Source: an uncultured Porphyromonas sp. (GTDB lineage: Bacteria; Bacteroidota; Bacteroidia; Bacteroidales; Porphyromonadaceae). Taken from it: a stretch of DNA of 64,000 nucleotides. This document shows positions 34,974 to 42,386 of this stretch, one piece after another (within the stretch, counting starts at the first letter, position 1; each line of letters begins with the position of its first letter). Below the pieces are notes generated by a model. The model made no database searches, was not told the DNA's origin, and worked only from the letters and a program-made list of their open reading frames with translations. Position numbers and translations under genes: made by a program. The stretch covers positions 14,727 to 78,726 of the forward strand of contig NZ_CAJPPN010000004.1 of assembly GCF_905372525.1 (NCBI RefSeq), in the 5' to 3' direction.

Positions 34974-35936
34974 CTATTGCTCCTCGAAGCGACTAGCCTT
35001 GTCGGCTGACCACTGCCACTTCTCCAGGAAGCTCTTCGTCTTGCCCTTGCCTACACGGATGACGCACTTGCGTACCCCAGCCTGCTCCCACACGACCGAG
35101 CCAAAGGGATCGAGGAGCTGCCCCTTGCTCCCCCGCTGTAGGGCGGGTGCGTCCCCGAGGAAGGTGATACGCTCCAGCTGGGCACATTGGTCGAAGGCCT
35201 GAGTCTGTAGCTCCGTCACCCCAGCGGGGATCTCGATGGTACGCAGGCTCTGGCAGAAGTAGAAGCAACGGGCAGGGATGACCTTGATCTTGCTGGGGAG
35301 GTTGATGGTCTCCATCTTCTTGTTGTTCCAGAAGGCCTCAGGTAGGATCTCCTCCACCGACTCGGGGAGGATAATCTTCTTGACCCGCTCATTGAAGAGC
35401 GCCCCACCGAAGATGCGGAGCTTGTCCCCAGGGAAGACGATCTCCTCGGCACGGGTGTAGCTGAACCACCCCGTGGGGATACGTCTCAGCGTCGCCGGGG
35501 CAATGATCTTCTTCAGGCTCTTATTGTCCTTGAGCCCGTACTCATCGTCGGTTATCCCGAGGGCGACACGGCTCAGGTCTACCTCCTCGAGCTTCTGCAG
35601 GCTGTAACGGATGAAGTCACAGTCGTCCTGATTGATCGCTCCAGAGGTGAGGAGCAGGATACGGATCTTCGATAGGTCCTTCCCCTTGAGTGCAGCCTCT
35701 AGTCCCCCAGCCTGGGGGACAGCGACCCGTACCTCACCCTCACGTAGGGCAGGGAGGACTTCCTTGGGGTTAGGGTCGGTGGGGTTAGCCGGATTATTAG
35801 GCTTCTTCGTGGCGCCCGAATGGCCATTAGTATTCTCTTCCTTCTTGGGCTTTGGCTCAGTCTTGCTACAGGCAAGGATCGTCGAGCCAACTAGGATCGC
35901 CATGCTACAGAGGGCGATTAGCTTCTTGTAGTTCAT
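34974..35936 (-). CDS. BspA-like leucine-rich repeat lipoprotein (paralog 1)
   Basis: A 320-residue lipoprotein, lipobox ILAC (Cys at residue 23), followed by a Lys/Glu/Pro/Asn-rich linker. Residues 70-290 form LRR_5-type repeats of the BspA kind, for example LKKIIAPATLRRIPTGWF, VKKIILPESVEEILPEAF, METINLPSKIKVIPARCF and LRTIEIPAGVTELQTQAF. Such proteins are cell-surface adhesins or ligand-binding modules in oral Bacteroidota. The next gene upstream on the same strand (36048-36941) is a clear paralog sharing VAVP-x-x-GGLEAALKG, so this is a tandem duplication. No catalytic motif is present. The order LRR-LRR-esterase suggests one surface module. Confidence 0.87.
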   Translation of the reverse strand: MNYKKLIALCSMAILVGSTILACSKTEPKPKKEENTNGHSGATKKPNNPANPTDPNPKEVLPALREGEVRVAVPQAGGLEAALKGKDLSKIRILLLTSGAINQDDCDFIRYSLQKLEEVDLSRVALGITDDEYGLKDNKSLKKIIAPATLRRIPTGWFSYTRAEEIVFPGDKLRIFGGALFNERVKKIILPESVEEILPEAFWNNKKMETINLPSKIKVIPARCFYFCQSLRTIEIPAGVTELQTQAFDQCAQLERITFLGDAPALQRGSKGQLLDPFGSVVWEQAGVRKCVIRVGKGKTKSFLEKWQWSADKASRFEEQ

Positions 35937-36047
35937 AGTGGTATATCTGAGTGAGGATAATAGATGATGACCGCACAGCCCCCTCTTCTATCACGGAGGC
36001 TAGAGAGGAGGGCTGTGCGAGGATCGTGGATAGGTAATGCTCGTCTC

Positions 36048-36941
36048 TTATTCGGCCTCGACGAACCACTTAGCACTCCGAGCCTTAGGTCCCCAGCCTA
36101 GAGCCTTGAGGTAGTCGGCCTTCGTCCCCTTAGGTACGGTGATCTTAGGCTCTAGAGACGTGAAGTCGTAGCCCTCGAAGGCATTTTCATCTAGCTCGTT
36201 GGCGGTGAACTTCGGGGCGGGGCAGAGGAAGACGATTTCCTTGAGCTTGGCACATCCAGCGAAGACATTGTCCTTGATCTCCTTGACACTCGCTGGGATC
36301 GTGAGCTTGACTAGGCGACGACAGCCCTTGAAGGCTCCCACGGGGATCACCTTAAGGTTCGTCGGCAGGGTGATGCTCTCATAGTTGCTCCCTGCGAAGG
36401 CTTCCCCGCCGAGCTCCTCGACCGAGCTGGGCAGGACGATGCTCTTGAGCTTCTCGTTGTAGGTCGCCCCGCCGAAGTACTTGAGCTTGCCCTCGGGGAG
36501 GATGATCTCCTCGGCGAGGGTATTGGAGAGCCAATTCTTCTCCGTCCGCTCGAGGCTCGTTGGGACGGTGATCTTGCGAAGTGAGCTATTATTGTAGAAG
36601 CCCTTGTCCTCGCTCCCGAGGCTGAGGGCAGCGTCACGGAGGTCGATCTCCGTTATCTTGAGGCTCTTGGTCACGAAGTCGAGGTCTGCCTGGTTCAGAG
36701 TCCCAGAGAGGACGACGAGTTTGGTGAGCTTCGCCAGGTCTTCACCCTTGAGGGCGGCCTCTAGTCCACCCGGAGTGGGGACAGCGACACGGGCTTCGCC
36801 GGGCACCTTGGGAGTCTCGGGCTTGACAACAGGTGGTTTCTCTGGGGTAGGCTTGGGTTGAGGAGTCTCCTTGGCGCAGGAGGTCACGAGTATCCCAGCG
36901 ACTGCGAGGCAGCCAAGGACAACTATTCTCTGAAGTCTCAT
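36048..36941 (-). CDS. BspA-like leucine-rich repeat lipoprotein (paralog 2)
   Basis: A 297-residue lipoprotein, lipobox VTSC (Cys at residue 22), with a Pro/Lys/Glu linker. It shares with the next gene the segment RVAVPTPGGLEAALKGEDL, then LRR_5 repeats such as LRKITVPTSLERTEKNWL, LKSIVLPSSVEELGGEAF, YESITLPTNLKVIPVGAF and LVKLTIPASVKEIKDNVF, and ends with a short cap (LGWGPKARSAKWFVEAE). It is first in the LRR-LRR-esterase string, and a TATCTTTG -7 element lies about 65 bases upstream. Surface exposure and adhesion are inferred from the BspA family. Confidence 0.87.
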   Translation of the reverse strand: MRLQRIVVLGCLAVAGILVTSCAKETPQPKPTPEKPPVVKPETPKVPGEARVAVPTPGGLEAALKGEDLAKLTKLVVLSGTLNQADLDFVTKSLKITEIDLRDAALSLGSEDKGFYNNSSLRKITVPTSLERTEKNWLSNTLAEEIILPEGKLKYFGGATYNEKLKSIVLPSSVEELGGEAFAGSNYESITLPTNLKVIPVGAFKGCRRLVKLTIPASVKEIKDNVFAGCAKLKEIVFLCPAPKFTANELDENAFEGYDFTSLEPKITVPKGTKADYLKALGWGPKARSAKWFVEAE

Positions 36942-37004
36942 CTTGCTTATAACTTAGAATTACAGTTGGGTAAAGGACAGGGTGACATCACCCTAAAATC
37001 GTCG

Positions 37005-37012
37005 CAAAGATA
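37005..37012 (-). promoter_or_regulatory. -7 promoter element for the LRR lipoprotein genes
   Basis: Minus-strand TATCTTTG matches TAnnTTTG, 64 bases before the start codon of the first LRR gene. Confidence 0.6.
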
Positions 37013-37284
37013 GAGCCATTCGGGGACTAGGACACCCCTCCCCTCGCACCTACACATTTGTAGGGATAGCGCACGAAGTCCCTAACTAACAGCTTATTGC
37101 CCCTACTCTACACGTACGAATAGCCCTCTAGGGCGAGAGAATAACGGAGGAAAATACATAATAGTAGGTAGAGGCGGGCAGACGAGGATCATCGTGTGGG
37201 CGGTAGCTCCTCTGGTGGGCTAGACGAGGCTTCTTGACCCCACTCCTAACATCCTCTGTATCAATGCTACCGAGAGAGCCTCAA

Positions 37285-37347
37285 CGCTCTTACCGAGAGC
37301 GCACTTGCGCTCTCGGTAAGAGCGTCCCCATCACCTTACATAGGTGA
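37285..37347. repeat. Paired-hairpin repeat, copy 2
   Basis: A perfect 18-bp stem with a 4-base loop (37285-37302 with 37307-37324), built on CGCTCTTACCGAGAGCGC, is followed 7 bases later by the palindrome TCACCTTACATAGGTGA (37331-37347). A degenerate GGAGCGCAAAGGCGCTC hairpin follows to about 37383. Confidence 0.8.
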
Positions 37348-37484
37348 TGGAAGCGATCATTATAGGAGCGCAAAGGCGCTCTAAGTATAGTCATCTCACC
37401 CCTCTTGGGAAGCCCCTCACAGAAGCCGTTCGGAGCCCCCCTGACGGCTAAGGCCACCGCCCCCGCTCTGCTCCGCCCTTGTCT

Positions 37485-37660
37485 GCCCCTCGCTCCCATC
37501 GCTAGTCCTCCCGAGGGCTAAAGGTGGCCAACCCTACTCCACCACACTACCAGCCCCTCGCTCCCATCGCTAGTCCTCCCAAGGGTTAAAGGTGGCCAAC
37601 CCTACTCCACCTCCCTACCAGCCCCTCACTCCCGTCGCTAGCCCCCGAGGGTTCATCGGC
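37485..37660 (+). repeat. 68-bp tandem repeat, about 2.5 units
   Basis: Units begin with GCCCCTCGCTCCCATCGCTA at 37485 and 37553, and a diverged third begins at 37621. The first two units are nearly identical over 68 bp. The repeat is non-coding. Confidence 0.8.
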
Positions 37661-37740
37661 TAGACGGGCTGAAGGGCTAGCCCGAGCCCCTCGGGGAAGA
37701 GCTCTGGGCGGGGGAGGAGGGTCATTTGGGGTAGTTGAGT

Positions 37741-37748
37741 TATTTTTG
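37741..37748 (+). promoter_or_regulatory. -7 promoter element for the metal-binding lipoprotein operon
   Basis: TATTTTTG fits TAnnTTTG and overlaps the upstream-most possible start codon of the following frame (37746), arguing that translation starts further downstream. A TTTG at 37725-37728 is too close for an ideal -33 element. Confidence 0.55.
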
Positions 37749-37862
37749 CAGTTGCATCTTGCCCTACTCCTTGCGCTCCATACTCACCTCGGAGCGGGAG
37801 CAGCATGGGATGCAAAGCGACAAACAATGAGCAAGCCATATACATATTATACAGAGTCCCCC

Positions 37863-38891
37863 ATGCACCCTACCCTACTCGGTCGTCTGAGAAGGGCTGG
37901 CACAGGACTACTCCTGCTGTGCCTCGTCAGCCTCGTCCTGAGCGCATGCCGAGAGCAGCGACGAGCAGACGGACGGGTGGCTATCACGACGACCATCGCC
38001 CCTGCAGCCTCGCTCATTCAGGAGATCGGGGGCGACCTCGTCTCCGTCACCACACTCCTCCCCAAGGGTAATAACCCCGAGAACTACGAGCCTACCCCCC
38101 GGGATATACAAGCCCTCTCGGAGAGTAAGGGCTACTTCTATATCGGAGACCTCGGCTTCGAGCGTAGTTGGATCGATCGAATCCACACCCTACAGCCCGA
38201 GCTCCCCCTCCTACGCTTAGACGGCGAGCTCGCCTCGGCGCCCCATGGGCACAGCCACGATGGGCTCGTGCACGACCCACACTACTGGACGAGCCTCAGG
38301 GGCCTTAGGGCGATGACCCAGTCGATCCTCTCCGGACTCTCCGCTGTGGACAGCACGCACCGAGCCCAGTATGTGGAGGGGGCGACACGACTAGGCCGAG
38401 GACTCGATAGCCTAGAGGGAGCACTGAGGACACAGCTCCAGAGCCTACCCTCCCGGAGCTTCGTGATCTATCACCCCTCCCTCTCGGAGTTCGCCAGCGA
38501 ATGGTCGCTAGAGCAACTCGTCCTAGAGGAGGACGGCAAGGAGCCCTCGCCCACTCACCTCGAGCAGGTCATCCGTCGTGCACGGGCAGCAGGGGTACGG
38601 GTGGTCTTTGTGCAAAAGGAGTTTGAGAGCAAGCTCGTACACAGCATTGCCTCCGAGCTGGGGGCTCAGACCTATGAGATCAATCCCCTAGATGGAGATT
38701 GGCGAGGGGAGCTCCTTCGGATAGCCCGTGCGCTCTCCGGGGCTACACAGTCCACACCCCAAGGGGGCACACCGGAGACAGTCCAGTCCACTACCCAAGG
38801 GACGACGCAGGGAGCGACACCATCCTCTACCCAGAGCCCAGCAGCCCTAGGCGAAGGTCTCCCCACGAACCCCACGCGAGAGAGCCGATGA
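37863..38891 (+). CDS. Metal ABC transporter substrate-binding lipoprotein (ZnuA-like)
   Basis: About 342 residues. A signal with LLLLCLVSLVLSAC (lipobox LSAC) leads into a cluster A-I metal-binding fold: VAITTTIAPAASLIQEIGGD, NNPENYEPTPRDIQALS, a short His-rich loop (PHGHSHDGLVHDPHYW), IYHPSLSEFA and VVFVQKEFESKLVHSIA. These supply His and acidic ligands for zinc or manganese. An unusual Thr/Gln/Gly/Ser-rich tail of about 45 residues (STTQGTTQGATPSSTQ) follows the domain. Starts at 37746 and 37827 are also in frame, but the first lies in the promoter; 37863 gives the best signal peptide. The stop overlaps the start of the ATPase gene (ATGA). Confidence 0.87.
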   Translation: MHPTLLGRLRRAGTGLLLLCLVSLVLSACREQRRADGRVAITTTIAPAASLIQEIGGDLVSVTTLLPKGNNPENYEPTPRDIQALSESKGYFYIGDLGFERSWIDRIHTLQPELPLLRLDGELASAPHGHSHDGLVHDPHYWTSLRGLRAMTQSILSGLSAVDSTHRAQYVEGATRLGRGLDSLEGALRTQLQSLPSRSFVIYHPSLSEFASEWSLEQLVLEEDGKEPSPTHLEQVIRRARAAGVRVVFVQKEFESKLVHSIASELGAQTYEINPLDGDWRGELLRIARALSGATQSTPQGGTPETVQSTTQGTTQGATPSSTQSPAALGEGLPTNPTRESR

Positions 38892-39520
38892 GTACGATCC
38901 TACGACTAGAGGATGCTCGCATTGGCTATGCCGACACCCTCGTGCTAGAGCACCTGAACTGGAGTATACAGCGGGGCGAACACTGGGCCATCACCGGCCC
39001 GAACGGATGCGGGAAGACGACCCTCATGCGCACCCTCCTACGACTGATCCCCCTACGTGGAGGGCGACTAAGCTACTTCGACGCTGCGGGACGGGAGACG
39101 AATGCCCTCGTGACGAGCTACCTCCCGCAGATCAACCAGATCGACCGACACTTCCCCATACGTGTCTGGGAGGTCATCGACTCGGGGCTCCCTCAGGGGA
39201 TGCGGGATGCCGAGACCCGTCGTCGGGAACAGCGGGCACTCGCAGAGGCTGTCGGCGTGGAGGAGTACCTCGACCAACCCATCGGACGGCTCAGCGGAGG
39301 ACAGCTCCAGCGCACCCTGCTGGCACGAGCACTTGCCTCCCAGCCCGAGCTCCTGATCCTCGATGAACCCCTGAGCTTCCTAGACCGAGCCTACAAGCAG
39401 AGCTTCCAGAGGCTCCTAGAGGAGCTCGTCCCCCAGGAGGCTACCCTACTCGTCGTCACCCACGATATGACCTCGGGGGCAGCGGGCGAATGGAAGGAAC
39501 TCCAGCTAGGCCAAGACTAA
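38888..39520 (+). CDS. ABC transporter ATP-binding protein (metal-type)
   Basis: A 210-residue ATPase with Walker A GPNGCGKTTLMR, Q-loop YLPQINQID, signature RLSGGQLQRTLLARAL, Walker B LLILDEPLSFLD and switch VVTHD. It is close to the ATPases of zinc/manganese importers (ZnuC/MntB type). The start overlaps the stop codon of the substrate-binding protein (ATGA), so the two are translationally coupled; the frame extends further upstream, but that part merely shadows the neighbour's tail. No integral membrane permease gene lies next to them, so the pair must use a permease encoded elsewhere, or the system is incomplete. Confidence 0.92.
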   Translation: MSTILRLEDARIGYADTLVLEHLNWSIQRGEHWAITGPNGCGKTTLMRTLLRLIPLRGGRLSYFDAAGRETNALVTSYLPQINQIDRHFPIRVWEVIDSGLPQGMRDAETRRREQRALAEAVGVEEYLDQPIGRLSGGQLQRTLLARALASQPELLILDEPLSFLDRAYKQSFQRLLEELVPQEATLLVVTHDMTSGAAGEWKELQLGQD

Positions 39521-39527
39521 TCTGCGT

Positions 39528-40781
39528 ATGACGAAGACCCGAACCCGACTACTCCTCCTCTCTCTGCTGATCCTGCTCCCCACCCTAGGTCAGGGGCTCC
39601 GTGCCCAGCCCCTAGGGACGGACACCGTGCCCAGCACGCGGCAGGTGGCTGACAGGCTCCTACTACGGGGTGTAGTGAAGTCCCTACCCATCATCTCGGC
39701 GGGTCTCCTACAGACGCTAAACAATAGGTACGTGCGCGAGCTCCGCTTCGCCTACTACCCTCGCTTCCGTCACCACTACGACGACTACCTGCAGTTTGCC
39801 CCCTTGGCGGGACAGCTGGGCCTTCGCCTCGTAGGGGTACGTGGGGTGACCGAGTCCCCACTGCAGATGGTCACCGCCGACGCACTGGCCTCACTCTCGA
39901 TGCTAGCGATCACCTCGGCGATCAAGTACACGGCTCGTGTAGAGCGCCCAGATGGGTCTTCGCGCAACTCCTTCCCCTCGGGGCATACGGCGATGGCCTT
40001 TACCTCTGCCGAGCTCCTCAGTATCGAGTACGGGGAGCGCTACCCCTGGATACGTCCCATCGGCTATGCCGTGGCCTCGGCTACCGGGGTCGGACGACTC
40101 CTGAATAACCGCCACTGGGTCGGCGACGTCCTCACGGGGGCTGGACTGGGGATCCTATCGGCACATATCGGCTACTGGGCTTCGGACAGGCTCTTCGGAC
40201 GAAGCCGTCGGCAGAGAGACACGGTGGCTGCCTACCCCACGAGGACGCTCCTCTACCTACCCATCGGGGCAAGTACCCGCTACACGGGTCAGCGGTCGGA
40301 GTGGTACTCGGCGAGCCGAGTCCTTGGGCTCGGGGTGGAGCATACCCCCACAGGGTGGCCACTCTACCTACAGGCCGAGGCTCAGCTCACCCTAGAGCAT
40401 ATCTATCGTAGGGCCCAGGTAGCCGTAGAGCCCAGTGCAGAGACTCGAGCCCTACGCCTCAGCCTAGGTGTGGGGCATAGCTTCGCCCTATGGTATGACC
40501 TCGGGGTGAACGTCACGGCACGGGGCTCGCTCAGCGGTCTGCAGACGGGGCGAGTACTACACCCCACGGAGCTCGCCTCGGTCTCTGTCCCCCGCTTAGC
40601 CCTAGGAATGGGGCTGGAGGTCACCCCCCACTGGCGGTTTACCCGCCACCTTGGCCTACGAGTGCCCTGTGGGGTGGACTACGTCCCCTCGGGGATCGAA
40701 CTAAAGCCTTTGGGAAGTGATGCAACCCGTCTCAGGGGCATCACCTATCATATAGCCACCTCCCTAGAGGTACATTTCTAG
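39528..40781 (+). CDS. PAP2-family phosphatase with extra C-terminal domain
   Basis: A 417-residue protein with a Sec signal ending near GLRAQ. The phosphatidic-acid phosphatase core is complete: KYTARVERP (K-x6-RP), NSFPSGHTAMAF (PSGH with catalytic His) and GVGRLLNNRHWVGDVLTG (SR-x5-H-x3-D). The second 180 residues are beta-rich with alternating aromatics and end in TSLEVHF with a terminal Phe, resembling an outer-membrane beta-barrel or periplasmic beta domain attached to the phosphatase. PAP2 proteins remove phosphate from lipid phosphates such as undecaprenyl diphosphate or lipid A. It lies 7 bases after the ABC ATPase gene, so it is co-transcribed with the metal-uptake genes. Confidence 0.88.
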   Translation: MTKTRTRLLLLSLLILLPTLGQGLRAQPLGTDTVPSTRQVADRLLLRGVVKSLPIISAGLLQTLNNRYVRELRFAYYPRFRHHYDDYLQFAPLAGQLGLRLVGVRGVTESPLQMVTADALASLSMLAITSAIKYTARVERPDGSSRNSFPSGHTAMAFTSAELLSIEYGERYPWIRPIGYAVASATGVGRLLNNRHWVGDVLTGAGLGILSAHIGYWASDRLFGRSRRQRDTVAAYPTRTLLYLPIGASTRYTGQRSEWYSASRVLGLGVEHTPTGWPLYLQAEAQLTLEHIYRRAQVAVEPSAETRALRLSLGVGHSFALWYDLGVNVTARGSLSGLQTGRVLHPTELASVSVPRLALGMGLEVTPHWRFTRHLGLRVPCGVDYVPSGIELKPLGSDATRLRGITYHIATSLEVHF

Positions 40782-40810
40782 CGAGGTCTTACTAACATTC
40801 ATTTATTGCT

Positions 40811-42199
40811 ATGTTTTGGTATTACTTAATGCCCGTGATCTTCGTCTTGGGGATCCTCGGGATCGCATTCGAGGAGCAGATCAAGGTCAATAAGACGGCG
40901 ACCGCCCTACTGACCAGTGTCCTGCTCTGGGCCATCCTCCTGATCAATACAAGTATTGCCTCGGGGACGGAGGGCTTCAGAGAGTACCTCAGGCACGCCC
41001 AGCTCATGACAGGAGAGCATGGTGTGTCGGACTACCTCTCGTTCAAGCTCAACGAGCACCTAGGAGATGTGTCCGGTACCCTCTTCTTCGTCCTATGCTC
41101 GATGATCCTCGTCAGCACGATCGATAGCTACGGGGGCTTCAAGTCTGTCGCTCGGATCGTGGCCACGACGAACAAGCGTCACCTGCTGTGGCGTGTCGCT
41201 CTGGCCTCGTTCTTCTTCTCGGCCTTCTTGGACAACCTCGCCGCCTCGATCGTCATCATCGCCGTCCTGCGCAAGCTCGTGCCTGACACGACCGACCGGA
41301 TGAAGTACGCCTGTATGTGTGTCATCGCTTGTAACGCTGGGGGCTCGTGGTCACCGATCGGGGATGTCACGACCCTGCTGCTGTGGAATAGCGGACGGAT
41401 CACACCTTACTATCAGATCTTTCACCTCATCATCCCCGCTCTAGTTAGCCTCGTGGTCTCGACGCTCCTGGCGCACTTCCTCCTCTTCAAGAAAGACGTC
41501 AAGCTCCGCCAGCTCCCCGATGTGCCCGAGGATGAGCTGTACGATATCCTGCCTCTGAGGGCTCGTGTGACGGTCTTCCTCTTGGGGATCCTATCGCTGA
41601 TGCTGGTACCTATCTGGCAGACGTTCTTCGACGTACCCGCCTTCATGGGGGTGATCTTCGGGCTAGTCTTGGTATGGATCTACACCGAGATCATGTTCTC
41701 GGCGCACAAGAAGCGTCTGCGTGAGGCCACGACCCTACGGATGACGCAGCAGCTGAACAACGCCGACCTAACCACCATCTTCTACTTCCTCGGGATCCTG
41801 ATGTCGGTAGCGGCACTGATCGAGGGTGGGCAACTGCTCGCCGCCTCGGGCAAGGTCTCGGAGCTCATCCCTAGCACGGGTATCCTAGCTCTGCTGACGG
41901 GGGCACTATCCTCCGTGCTAGACAACGTAGCTCTGGTGGCAGCGGTACTGGGGATGTTTCCCATGGATGCTAGTGGCGCCCTCTCGCCGTTTATGCTCAA
42001 CGGCTCCTTCTGGGTCTTCCTCGCCTACTGTGCGGTGACGGGGGGTAGCCTACTGATCATCGGTTCGGCCACAGGGGTGACGGTGATGGGGTTGGAGAAT
42101 ATCAGCTTCGGCTACTACCTCAAGCGGTTTAGCCTGCTCGCCCTAGCGGGCTACCTCGCTGGCGCCCTCGTCTTCCAGCTACAGTCACTCATCTTCTAA
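40811..42199 (+). CDS. nhaD: Sodium/proton antiporter NhaD type
   Basis: A 462-residue inner-membrane protein with about 11-12 membrane segments. It starts MFWYYLMPVIFVLGILGIAF and contains LDNLAASIVIIAVL, CNAGGSWSPIGDVTTLLLW and LSSVLDNVALVAAVLGMF, conserved in NhaD antiporters; the Asp-Asn pairs in both LDN motifs are probable ion-binding residues, and the two halves repeat this unit in inverted topology. It exports sodium in exchange for protons. The gene follows the PAP2 gene by 29 bases and ends before a strong hairpin, so it is the last gene of the operon or has its own weak promoter. Confidence 0.93.
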   Translation: MFWYYLMPVIFVLGILGIAFEEQIKVNKTATALLTSVLLWAILLINTSIASGTEGFREYLRHAQLMTGEHGVSDYLSFKLNEHLGDVSGTLFFVLCSMILVSTIDSYGGFKSVARIVATTNKRHLLWRVALASFFFSAFLDNLAASIVIIAVLRKLVPDTTDRMKYACMCVIACNAGGSWSPIGDVTTLLLWNSGRITPYYQIFHLIIPALVSLVVSTLLAHFLLFKKDVKLRQLPDVPEDELYDILPLRARVTVFLLGILSLMLVPIWQTFFDVPAFMGVIFGLVLVWIYTEIMFSAHKKRLREATTLRMTQQLNNADLTTIFYFLGILMSVAALIEGGQLLAASGKVSELIPSTGILALLTGALSSVLDNVALVAAVLGMFPMDASGALSPFMLNGSFWVFLAYCAVTGGSLLIIGSATGVTVMGLENISFGYYLKRFSLLALAGYLAGALVFQLQSLIF

Positions 42200-42241
42200 A
42201 GGGGGCTCACGCCACCCTAAGGGGCAAAAAGCTCCCTACAG

Positions 42242-42284
42242 CATACGCCCTGGAGCACCTAGCTAAGGTGCCCCAGGGCGTATG
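42242..42284. terminator. Hairpin terminator after nhaD
   Basis: A 19-bp stem with one mismatch (42242-42260 with 42266-42284) and a 5-base loop, 42 bases after the stop codon. No long T tract follows. Confidence 0.7.
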
Positions 42285-42386
42285 TCGTGTGGGGGGGGGA
42301 GGGAATTCTAAGGAGATGTTTAGCACCGAGAAACAAACAAAAGGGAAGGAGGGGGCTGCTCGCCGAAGAGCCAGAGCATCGGGCTA

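Larger units (their letters stand above)
36942..37862. other. Intergenic region with divergent promoters and repeats
   Basis: Holds the minus-strand promoter of the LRR genes (37005-37012), paired-hairpin repeat copy 2 (37285-37347), a 68-bp tandem repeat (37485-37660), a 20-bp motif shared with the region before the alpha-2-macroglobulin gene (37698-37717), and a plus-strand -7 element (37741-37748). No credible gene was seen. Confidence 0.6.

Noticed and set aside
38699..38887. Upstream extension of the ABC ATPase frame
   Set aside because: It overlaps the whole tail of the binding-protein gene in another frame; the ATPase fold starts at the ATG at 38888, overlapping the neighbour's stop codon.
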